This document shows, piece after piece, positions 54,525 to 64,000 of a stretch of 64,000 nt of DNA (its first letter is position 1; every line of letters begins with the position of its first letter). The stretch spans positions 1 to 64,000 of the forward strand of contig JBAKBP010012337.1 of NCBI GenBank assembly GCA_037953745.1, written 5' to 3'. The position numbers and the translations under genes are program-made. Source of the stretch: Lithodes maja (lineage: Eukaryota > Arthropoda > Malacostraca > Decapoda > Lithodidae). The notes beneath the pieces were generated by a model that made no database searches, was not told the DNA's origin, and saw only the letters and a program-made list of their open reading frames with translations.

Positions 54525-54833
54525 TATTTTTAGATTGCTCCCTATACCTCCATCAAGTTTTAAAACATGCCCCCAAGACCTAACTTCGAGATAAATCTGT
54601 ACATTTTTCGGTAGAAAAATTCCCAGCCGATGGCCAGTTTCTCCTAAATTGTAGGCTCGCTATCACTCGCAAGGAAAAAATCGAAACCAAAATGGCCCAG
54701 ATGGTCATAACAATGACGAAGTAATGGGACAAAGTGTCTTAAAATCGCCAACATATTGTCAAATTACAAAACTAATAAGGCTAATCATGAAGAAGAAGGG
54801 GGTTCAGTAAAAATAAACCTCCCCTAACAGGCA
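54525..54833 (-). mobile_element. Family A element, degraded
   Basis: CCTATACCTCCATCAAGTTT, the TTTTTCGGTAGAAAAATTCC hairpin and GGCTCGCTATCACTCGC, followed by worn modules. The right end CCTCCCCTAA is close to the family terminus; the left end is lost. Confidence 0.8.
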
Positions 54834-54939
54834 ACCATCTCTTTAAAACAAGCTAGAGTATTGAACAAAGTGCTTGAAAATATCGATCGAGGTGCTTCAC
54901 TCGTGGCCACCCTCTCGGTGATCGGATCGTCTGGCAATT

Positions 54940-55300
54940 GATAGATATACTGTAGATAGATTGAATAATATAATAATGCAATTGATAGATAGATATATGA
55001 ATATAATAATGCAATTGATAGATACAGTAGAGGAATATAATAATGCAATTGATAGATACAGTAGAGGAATATAATAATGCAATTGATAGATAGATAGATC
55101 GATTAATGTAATAATGCAATTGATAGATAGATAGATGAATATAATGATGCAATTGATAGATAGATAGATAGAGAGATTAATATAATAGTGCAATTGATAG
55201 ATAGACAGATGAATATAATAATGAAATTGATAGATAGATAGACAGATGAATATAATAATGCAATTGATAGATAGATAGATAGATGACTATAATAATGTTA
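54940..55300. repeat. Tandem repeat of about 40 bp with embedded GATA units
   Basis: TGCAATTGATAGATAGATAG followed by ATGAATATAATAA repeats about nine times, with a variable GATA number. Confidence 0.92.
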
Positions 55301-55312
55301 CCCTAGATGTTA

Positions 55313-55551
55313 TTAAGGGGTGTCACCTGCTGTTTTTATCTTGCTCTCCTTTTTTCTCTTTCTCTGGCTCGTATCCATTCGGCCCCATTCAGCCAACTGT
55401 TTTAAGACGTTTATCCCATCCAGGTGTCGATTTCTTTCTGGCGAGCGATAGCGATCCAGCATTGTATGGAGAAATCGGGCTTCGCCGGAGAAATGTTTCA
55501 ATAGAATAATTTACAAATTTAGCTTGCTGTAAAACAAATATATATATATAT
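55313..55551. mobile_element. Fold-back family B element, cut by LTR element
   Basis: It begins TTAAGGGGTGTCACCTGC, showing the true left terminus of family B (compare the GGTGACCCCCCTTAA right ends elsewhere). It continues through the CATTCGGCCCCATTCAGCCA arm and the core, and stops at 55551, where the LTR begins. Confidence 0.85.
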
Positions 55552-55837
55552 TGTTACGTATCTTGATCCTCAAGTGGTTAACTTGATGAATCTAGATAGC
55601 ACAGAGATATATATTAAGGTATCAGTCAGCTGAAGGCAAAACAAAAGTAAAATCTAATAAAATGATTTCCTGTTGTTGCTTCCTTTCACTCTTCTGTTAC
55701 GTATCTTGATCCTCAAGTGGTTAACTTGATTAATCTAGATAGCACAGAGATATATATTAAGGTATCAGTCAGCTGAAGGCAAAACAAAAGTAAAATCTAA
55801 TAACATTATTTCCTGTTGTTGCTTCCTTTCCTTTTGG
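55552..55837. repeat. 143-bp tandem duplication at the LTR end
   Basis: TGTTACGTATCTTGATCCTC occurs at 55552 and 55695 with near-identical sequence through CTGTTGTTGCTTCCTTTC. Confidence 0.92.
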
Positions 55838-56579
55838 ATCTTAGGACTTGGTATCCTTTATAGACTGATACTCTTTAATTATGGAAAAATACTTAAACTA
55901 ATTAAAGTCATGTAGTATTTATAAAGAATTATTATTTAACCGAAGCTTAGCAGGCTATGGTTATGAACCGAATAAGTTATATCTAAAGAAGGACTATTAA
56001 TTCTATAAAAAAGTCTTGAAAGATCAAATTAAGGTAAGAATATTTCTGTCTCTTACTCTTTTTGAAATGAATAGCTAGTTTTCTTATATGTCCTTTTATT
56101 TATATTTAATGTAGTTATTATTCTTGGTTCTTGTCTTACGTTAATAGTATTATATTATTATTATCATCAGGATTAATATCAAAGTCACATACAAAGTTAG
56201 ATATATATTTAATAATTAGTTAAATGTATTTCTTAACCACGTAACATTGAGGTTTGATTATGAGTAAATTAAGTTACAGGACCGCTTCATAGATTCGATT
56301 CAGCTCTCACTCAAATAATATACAAAAATAATATTTTGAAGCTAAAAGAATTTTCTTCAGCTTAGGAAATCACTAGAAGTAACATTAAAACAGCCATGTT
56401 AGTCTAAGGCGATATTACTAATATGAGACAATAGTATCACCGTACTAAGCACCGTTAAGCAATGTAAGCTTAATTAAAAGAAAATGAAAGAATTCGTAAG
56501 TATTAATATAAAACAATAGTATTACTTTCATCATAACCCAATTACTTAAAGAGTTGCTTTAGTCCACAAGTCAGTCAAC

Positions 56580-56765
56580 TAAAATAGTTAAGTACATAAT
56601 AGTAGCGTTAACGTTAATTCCCAATCAAATAGTTAAGTACCTAATAGTAGCGTTAACGTTAATTCCCAATCAAATAGTTAAGTACATAATAGTAGCGTTA
56701 ACGTTAATTCCCAATCAAAGAGTTAAGTACATAATAGTAGCGTTAACGTTAATTCCCAATCACAT
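56580..56765. repeat. 45-bp tandem repeat, four units
   Basis: Units of AGTTAAGTACATAATAGTAG plus CGTTAACGTTAATTCCCAAT and CAAAT. Confidence 0.92.
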
Positions 56766-57399
56766 ATCTCACTAACCAACATAACGTAAGTGTTTACACC
56801 GAACACACTTAACACACACTTATATAATCTGACAGACAGTCACAAACCCATTATAATACTTCACCTCGTCTTCCTCCAGCTGCAAGTTCACCTTCCCAAC
56901 TCCAAATGAGACTGATTTGAATGCCCACTACTCGGGTCTTATATACTAAACAATGATGGTGTAGGAACGAATCAGGAGGCGAGTGATGGTGCGCGCCCCT
57001 ATCACAGGTCCTCGAGTTGCGTAGCAGGTGCGTGGTCCAATGGGGTCTCCTGGCGTCGATCATACGTCATAGCGTCGGGTCATCGAAGTAGTTTGCAGGG
57101 TCCCCTATGACCATGCAGGTGTGAAGGCTTGTTTGCTGGTATGCGGACGAGCTGGTTTCCCAGTCGCTAGTTCGCTCGCTGGTCTGCTTCGCCGCCTGGG
57201 TAGTTTGGCACTCCTTCAACTCTAATTCTAACTCTTAAATTAACATACAGGGCTCCGTATGTCAGACCTCCCACCTAGAAAAGAGTTTAAGGAGTATAGT
57301 ACATAATATTAAACATAATACATAAATAGATTCACCACCTGATTGGCAACAGCAAGATTATAATGAGGATATAATAAGGATATCACCCAAAGTAGGCAA

Positions 57400-60269
57400 C
57401 GTCTCCAGGTACCACATCAGAACATAGCCGGAACGTTATTCGAACTGCAAGGCATCTCACAGCTGAAGGCTTGAAAGCGCACTACTAAAGCATGATATTT
57501 ACCTCGCTACAAGGGAGAGCTAATTGCCAAAATCCTCTCATTAAGTTAAACTTACTGCTGTATGAGGCCAACCTGGTAAATGCAAACTTTGATCCGTGGC
57601 AGTGGGTAGGTATCGTTCTTTGTGACAGCATTAACTTGCCTATAGTCCATACATAACCTATGGCTCCCGTCTGGCTTTGGCACAAGTATGACCGGACTAC
57701 TCCACTGGCTTAAGGCCCTTGTGATCAGCTGGTTTGAAAACATGAAGTCAAGCTCGACCTGCAGTATACTCCTGCGTTGTGGTGAGACACGGTAGGGGGA
57801 TAGTTTAATGGGAGTTGCATCCCCTACGTCGATGTCGTGCACGGCCAATGAAGTGAGCCCTGGAGTATCACGGAACACACTGGGAGACTGAGATAAAATA
57901 TAGATTAGTTGGTTCGCTTGATCAGAGGGAAGATAACATAGTTTGGATGGTAATTCCCCCCAAGCTACTGAATTATACTGAAAGTTGGATAGGCTACATG
58001 ACAAGTCAAAGTCTGCATGGATACCTTCAGGCTCTGGAACAGTCTGTTGTGGGTCAGTAAGAGAACTGAAGACTTCGTCCACACCAGGCTGTCCACAGGC
58101 CCTGACATTCACTGCCACAGTGGGAGAATCTGGAGGAGAGGAATCAGGGGACCTATGGTAGGGTTTCATCATATTTATATGGAATACTTGCATGGGCTTT
58201 CTCCTGTCTGGGGTAGTTACTAGATAATCGGTAATGCTCACCCTCCGAATGATCTTATATGGGCCCCTGAACTTGGCAGACAAAGATTGGCCAAAAAGGG
58301 GGAGCAGGACCAAAACCTCATCACCGGGCTGAAACTCCCTCTCACGGGCTTTTCTGTCATAGCAGGTCTTCATGGAGCTTTTAGCCACTGTCAAGTTTTG
58401 ATCGGCAAACTCACATGAGGATCTCAGCCGGGTTTTGAAATCTGAAACATACTTGAGGAGGTTTTGGTTCCCCTCCTGGCCAACTAGGCTATCCTGCAAT
58501 AGTTGCAAAGGACCTCTTACCTGGTGACCGAAAACTAGCTCATTAGGGGAAAAACCCAGGGATTCAGTTGGAACCTCACGAGTAGCAAATAAAAGAAAAG
58601 GTACCCCCTTATCCCACTCAACTCCGGTCTCTGTACAATATTTATGCAACATTCCTTTTAATGTCTGATGATATCGTTTGAGAACCCCTTGACTCTCTGG
58701 GTGGTAGGTGCTAGACTTAACATGCTCGATACCCAACTCCTTCAGGGACAGCTGGAAAATGTTAGAGGTAAAATTAGTTCCTTGATCACTTTGCACCTCA
58801 TGGGGGAAAACCATTCTGGTGAAGAATTTGAGCAGTTCCTTGATGACAGTTGGAGCAGAGGTAGTCCTTAAGGGTATAGCCTCTGGGTAGCGAGTTGCCA
58901 TGTCCATAATAGTTAATAAATAATTGTTACCTTGGGAAGTCTTAGGCAATGGGCCTACAATGTCCACTACCACCCGAGTAAAAGGATTCTCGAAGACGGG
59001 CAAGGGCACCAGAGGATGTACAGGCACTTTCTGATTGGGTTTTCCTGTCATCTGGCAAGTGTGACACACTCTACAAAACTCCACTACATCTGCACGCATT
59101 CCGGGCCAGTGAAAGTGGGCTCTGATTCTGTCTAGAGTTTTTCTCACACCTAGGTGTCCTGCCAATGGTATACAATGTGCCATTTCCAAGATATCTCTAC
59201 GCCAAGGTTTGGGGACTACTACTTGATGGACGTCCCAGGCCCCGTCATCGATTGGTCTGTGTGGCTGTCTCCATCTACACCACAATACTCCTCCTTTGAG
59301 GTAGAAACATTCACCACCCTCCTTCTCACATTCCTCTTCACTCACGGACCTGTCAGCTAACTCCTTGCATTCACTATCATCTCTCTGTAGCTCTACCAGG
59401 CCACTAGGACAATTTGGAGGGGTTTCATGGTCATCGTTAGGGTCAAGATGAGCCATAAAGGTGTCAGATAAGTCCACCTCAGTCACATCATCAGGCACAG
59501 TTGGAGCGTCATTCACACTCTCATCATTCGTTTCATCAACTCTTACATTCGGTACATTTCTGTCTGAGGGAACTGCTACTTGAGACATTGAACTTGTGAC
59601 AGCACACACAGGGAAAACTGTTGGCATCTCCTTTTCGAGCTCACCGGTTAGTGGCTCGTTAACAGGGGAAAGTGACAAAATAGGGTCTGGTCGGACCTTC
59701 TCACCTGCTACATCATTCCCCAAAAGGAGTATTACCCCAGGCACAGGGATATCTTGGGACCTACACAAAGCTATGGTGGCCTCACCCTGTAGTAACTCAC
59801 ATTCAATTTCGCCTTTTACCAAGTGTGCATAAAATTTGCCTCCAGCACCTCTCATTACAACTGGTTCGCCAGGTGGGCACTCAGTGTAAGGATTCACCAT
59901 GAGGGTGCTAGTAGAACCTGTGTCTCTCAGAATTTTTACCTCATGCATACAACCATTTAATCTCACGTTGCCAGATGAAATAAAGGGACGGTAACTGTCC
60001 TGCACTGATGGTGAAATTATTATTGGCTTAACCCTAGTGGGTTGCACCACGCATGCTACTACACCCCTGTCTAGATGGTTTACGTAAGCTGCTAGGTACT
60101 CCTTCTGTCGAGAGTCCTGCATTAAAGGAACTTTTGGTGCTAGGTACTCCTTCTGTCGGGAGTCCTGCATTAAGGGAACATATGGAGTTTGAGATACGGC
60201 GGCAACTGTCTGCCCCGATCTCTCGGTTCTCTCCTTGGCCCAGCACTGATAAGTGTTACGACCGGGCAC
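57400..60269 (-). pseudogene. Gmr1-type element 1 Pol: protease, integrase, then RT
   Basis: The 905-codon frame (60269-57552) reads in order: a protease-like RDTGSTSTLM with LLLGNDVAGEKV; an integrase HHCC region (AGHLGVRKTL...CRVCHTCQ); the DDE core (VVVDIVGPLP, VQSDQGTNFT, then GVLKRYHQTL, where the Glu is Lys, codon 58677-58679); a GPY/F module (AKFRGPYKI); and RT fingers (QWSSPVILVPKPDGSHRLC, then TYPLPRI). It then shifts frame; SKFNLMRGFWQLAL follows, with Asn for the palm A Asp. A worn NAPATF-like stretch near 57415 is the last RT trace. Integrase before RT is the hallmark of the Gmr1 clade. The first five codons derive from LTR 2. Confidence 0.9.
60055..60190 (-). repeat. Internal duplication of about 48 bp in element 1 Pol
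   Basis: CTAGGTACTCCTTCTGTCG occurs at 60091 and 60141. The protein repeats VPLMQDSRQKEYLA twice in frame. Confidence 0.9.
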
Positions 60270-62090
60270 TCGGGTACACTAGGGCTCTTACACAGGACTC
60301 GAGTATGGCTCGCTGCCACAACGGAAACACACGATCCCAACCCCAGAGTACTGCCAGCCGAACAAAAAACGCCACTACCCTCCAGAGTTCTATCTGCTAT
60401 AACGGGGTATACAAGAACTCGGTACTAGCGTTTCACACAACAGACTAATAACAAGACGGGAGTTATCTAGTCTGGTCAACAATCAAACAAAGAAGAAAGT
60501 ACTACAACACTAAAGAATAGTGTTGGCCGAAGCCGAAGTAATCCACCCTTGAACTAAGAACTTAAGAAGTCCTCCACCCTCTACTTCGGATCGGCACTAT
60601 TACGTTACGTTAAACAATAGTCCTCGAGCATCAAGCAAGGAATCTTCTGATAAGTTAGATGCTTCTCGAATACTCATAAGAAGTAAGTATCGGATTTTGA
60701 ACAGCAATTTAATGAATAACTCACTGGTAATTAAAGGCTTTAAATTGACATAAGAAGAATTATAAGAATAAACAATAGGATATGGCAAACATTAAGAAGA
60801 AGTACTCCGACAATGCACTGGCAATAGCCTACTAAGATTGTGCTCGTGGGCCACTAATCTCTGAAGTAGCTAAGCGTGCCACACATGAAATCAATAGTGC
60901 TTAAACAATAATATACATAAGGAGAAGCTTCAATACTATGCTGTATCTGCTGGTCGAGCAAAGTCTAGCTGGGATATCTAAGGTTAAGAGACAATGGCTG
61001 AGCAAGCGGCTCGTAGCCTAGCGAGGTCCTTAAGACTGTGCGGCCAAATTACGGTAATTGACGGGATGCTCTCTTGAGAGATCCAGATCACTAGTATCTG
61101 GTTCTCTCCTGGCGATCCTCTCAAAGTCAAGCAAATGAGATAGCACAGTGTTGGGTGGCACAGGCAAAAGCCCTCACTCGCAACACAGTGCTAAACTCCC
61201 ACGGTACACAATCAAAAAGACCCCCTAGGCTTCCCACGTCTCCGTTGCAATTGTGCTGGTTCAACCAACCTAGCACTCATAGGAAATCACAACTCGAGGA
61301 ACCCTATCCCAGTCTAGCATTACCTAAACCAGCAGAAAACAGGAACATGAATAATAGTACACAGGGAAATGCATATACGAGTGCAACAAACATCAATCAA
61401 TCCTATTCTAGTTAACCCTTCCAAAAATAGGCTATCTAACAGGCACTTATCTCGTGAGAACTCAAGCGATAATACTTTGGCTGACTAAATCTGCACCAAA
61501 GGGGTCATTGGTTAAAAAGGGACGAGAAGAGAAGAAAATAGGCTGTTCAGAGAGTAGAGAAAGTTCACATCAGTCGGAAGAATATCGATAGTTGCAAGGG
61601 ATATGAGAGGTCGCTTTGCCTGATGAGTTCTGAAGCATGGTGGCAAAAACCTCTCTTTTTATACTCGGCCCTCTAGCGGCATATCTCAAACTACTTAAGG
61701 ACCGCCCACTGGCAATCATGACGTCATATTCTCTCAATCTGGGATTGACAAAGAACTTCCCACGCGCTGAAAGGGAGGAAGGGAGGAGGGAATTAGGCCT
61801 ACCGGCCCGCGTGGCGTACTCACTGATCCCCCGCCACGTAATATCTCTCCTCTCATCATTACATACAAGTCCCACACACAATACTTATATCTAATGATAT
61901 AAAATAGAACTCGTTGACTTAGAAGAAAACAAAATACATAATGATAATACTTATAGTACAACGGTTCACATAAACTGAGTTAGGAAACTCTACACAGACT
62001 ACAGCCAAAGTTCCTGCCCTGACGATCCTAGCGAGAGTGGGGCCTGACTGGGCGTTCTGTACAGCATGCTCATACTCGACATGCGTCACA
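60254..62090 (-). repeat. 3' LTR of Gmr1-type element 2, nested in element 1
   Basis: On the plus strand TGTTACGACC to CATGCGTCACA, followed by CCTCCCCCAA (sense PPT TTGGGGGAGG). It is inserted in the Gag/Pol frame of element 1 at 60253. It is homologous to the solo LTR at 38290-40757. The expected 4-bp duplication is TAAG (60250-60253); its partner should lie beyond the window. Confidence 0.88.
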
Positions 62091-62575
62091 CCTCCCCCAA
62101 GATTTTACTTGCTCAACCCTGAGCTAAAATCTGATATACAGAACCCCATCAAACCCCTCACACCCAGCGACCGCATGGCACTAAAACAACGCTGAGTTTA
62201 TCACTAAAACACATCTTATAAAAAAAAAATTCACATTTCATAACTCCTCCCAACAATAGTAAAAGACACAATATCATGCTCCCAGAGCGAGCTTACAGCA
62301 GCTCAGCCGTTTGATAGTTCGTGGACTACTCAAACCTTATAGGCTATGACAAACTTATACAATTATCTTCATCAAAAAGAAAGAGTTTTTATATGATTTT
62401 TATATTTTAATATGTTTTTTCCCGGCTGCACTATAAGGGCAGCCTATTTTCTTCTATACCAAACGCTCAACAATCCTGCTTTACGACCCAATACGCTGGG
62501 CTACAACCGCGAGCCAACAAGCACCAAGCGCAAAATACTACTCAAACCAAAGCAGGAGGCTACCCGTGTGTCAAT
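62091..62575 (-). other. 3' untranslated internal region of element 2
   Basis: It lies between the PPT and the stop of the degenerate Pol frame; no ORF seen. Confidence 0.6.
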
Positions 62576-64000
62576 TTACCCAGGATCATATACCCCTGAA
62601 CGACCACATGCAACCTCGTTGTCACAACCGGCAATATGGCTTATGTCCAGGTTATATACCAATAACCTTAGTGACCACCTGGTCAGCCTCATATTCCGAT
62701 TGTGAAACGGGTCCAAGATCTTGAGAGGGTAATGATCTGGGTAAACTACACCGACCGGACCATAGGCTGGAACATAGATCTCGAAATGCCCCAGCGCATC
62801 ATTGTCCTTTTCACTTTCATTCATCAGGCTCTGACACGTTGCTGGTGCATTCTTAAGTCCGTCAGGCACAACATTGCACTGGTAGGTACTCCCGTCCACA
62901 ACAAAACCACATACCTCTTTAGCACGCTCGGACAAAGTTACAAGCAACGACCACTCACGACATTCCTTATCCCTCAGATCCTTCGTCCACACGTAATCCA
63001 GCTCTGCTTGCACCATAGGCTGTCGAGCAGGATTTATACGGCAGGGAATTAAACTGAGCCTTGCACTATCTCCAGCCTGCATGTCGGATTCTACCCCGTA
63101 CATCAGGCCTGGATAAGCAACAAACATGCGAAAGTACTGCCATAGCCTAGTAAATAACTGCCTTGCACTGTCTCCACAAACAACATGCCTAGTGCCCTCC
63201 CACAACCCAGCCGAGACCGCAGCTTCTAACCTGTAGTCTCCCTCCTTCTCCACCTTCGTCCCTAGAACAGCCAGGTCATGAGAGGGACAATCAGTACCAC
63301 CCGTGCAGTCACTCCCACAGTTCATTATTGCTAAGGCTTCCCCGCCGATACCGTACATGCGCACCCCCGCATTCCTTGTGACGACATCTGCCTGCGCAGC
63401 ATCACCGCTTTCAGCGACATGGCCAGATACAGTCGGTCTATGGTAGGGCTGTTGCATTAGACTAGAGCAGCATTGGGAGGCTATGCGACGACCGGGCACT
63501 GCGATACCACAGCCGACCTTACCAATCTGCTCAATGTCCTCCTTTTGACCACCACCCTTGGCAGCCATGGGTCGACCCTGACCTGGCAACCATGCCAAAG
63601 CCTCGTCGCCCACCTTAAACCACCGAAACAACGAGGCTAACGGTCTTTTAACATTCACGCGACCTGCCCGCGGAACATCTCGCACCGTCCGAGTTGTGAG
63701 ACTCAGGGGCTCGGCACGACCAGTGGGGTATGAACCGAGCTGGTGCTGGAGTGCTGCACACTGCTGCTCAGGCAGGTGCTCTAGCGCTTCCACAGCCACC
63801 AGACTCGTGTCCCCCGCCCACTGCTTCGCCGAGACATGACAATCCCTACTCTCCTCCACCTGTGCCCTACTGCCCCCCTCTCCTTCTCCACCTTGGCCGC
63901 GGCAGACCAACGCAGGGACAGTAGGCTGCTCAGGTGGTTGCCTCACAAACTCCTCCAACAGGTTCACATGACATGCTTCCCCGTCCTCGTGTTTAATCTC
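62576..64000 (-). pseudogene. Gmr1-type element 2 Pol: rearranged integrase end, RT and RNase H pieces
   Basis: One frame is open from the window edge to 62576 (463 codons from the first Met). The order is: HVNLLEEFV at the edge, like an integrase C-terminus; LPEQQCAALQHQLGSYP, like an RT start; WFKVGDEALAWLPGQGRPMA, like an integrase C-terminal module again; YPGLMYGVESDMQAGD with RINPARQPMVQAELDYV, like an RT start again; VPDGLKNAPATCQSLMN (palm B); then VVYPDHYPLKIL and TRWSLRLLVYNLDISHIAG (RNase H). Palm C and the RT thumb are missing. It cannot be an active RT, although the frame is open. Confidence 0.75.

Larger units (their letters stand above)
55552..57266 (-). repeat. 3' LTR of Gmr1-type element 1
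   Basis: On the plus strand it runs from TGTTACGTATC to CGTATGTCAGA, followed by a CCTCCCACCT polypyrimidine stretch (a purine PPT in sense). Its first 143 bp are duplicated in tandem (55552 and 55695). A 45-bp unit around AGTAGCGTTAACGTTAATTC repeats four times at about 56585-56765. The sense 5' end reads TCTGAC where TGTGAC would be expected from LTR 2, so the outermost base pattern is mutated or the border is off by 2-3 bases. Confidence 0.8.

Overview
The window looks like intergenic or heterochromatic DNA from an invertebrate animal, most likely an arthropod and perhaps a decapod crustacean. The repeat types suggest this (Gmr1-type and other Ty3/gypsy LTR elements, CR1/L2-like LINEs, a Penelope-like fragment, tRNA-derived SINEs, TTAA-target DNA elements, very abundant GA/CA/TATC microsatellites). 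The taxonomic call is inference. I found no convincing host protein-coding gene, rRNA or functional tRNA gene. Nearly all long open frames belong to transposons or are artefacts of repeats whose period is a multiple of three.

Layout. 1-19210: a minus-strand Ty3/gypsy array, LTR(partial)-internal-LTR-internal-LTR-internal(truncated), sharing 2.7 kb LTRs; one internal region carries a SINE and one LTR carries a MITE. 19238-25100: a TTAA-flanked repeat, a tRNA-like relic, a CT microsatellite and about 5 kb of G-rich 15-bp minisatellite with higher-order duplications. 25101-30140: a LINE 3' end, fold-back and TTAA elements, short tandem repeats. 30150-33950: ten 328-bp tandem units with tRNA-like promoter boxes, two of them split by TTAA transposons. 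34299-35161 and 42853-43747: two inverted hAT-like non-autonomous elements with 8-bp target duplications. 35409-38137: two TTAA elements joined at one TTAA, the second split by a LINE with an intact 600-codon reverse transcriptase frame. 38290-40757: a solo LTR with AGGT duplications, split by a SINE. 40769-51794: more TTAA elements, a hairpin element, a 61-bp satellite with a hammerhead-like motif, a Penelope-like RT fragment, mariner-like MITEs, SINEs and a second LINE 3' end. 51895-55551: pyrimidine-rich minisatellites, microsatellites and degraded TTAA elements. 55552-64000: two nested Gmr1-type Ty3/gypsy elements in which integrase precedes reverse transcriptase.

Two themes stand out. 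First, a TTAA-flanked family (A, about 330-380 bp) and its fold-back relative (B) occur about thirteen times in 64 kb and share a core and a repeated module of about 32 bp. Filled and empty versions of several insertion sites occur inside this same window, so the TTAA target duplication can be read directly. Second, nesting gives a relative chronology: B element, then first Gmr1-type element, then second; A element, then LINE; solo LTR, then SINE; 328-bp satellite, then two TTAA transposons. The elements act as independent mobile DNA, not as a pathway; most are defective, and the main interest is their structure and history.
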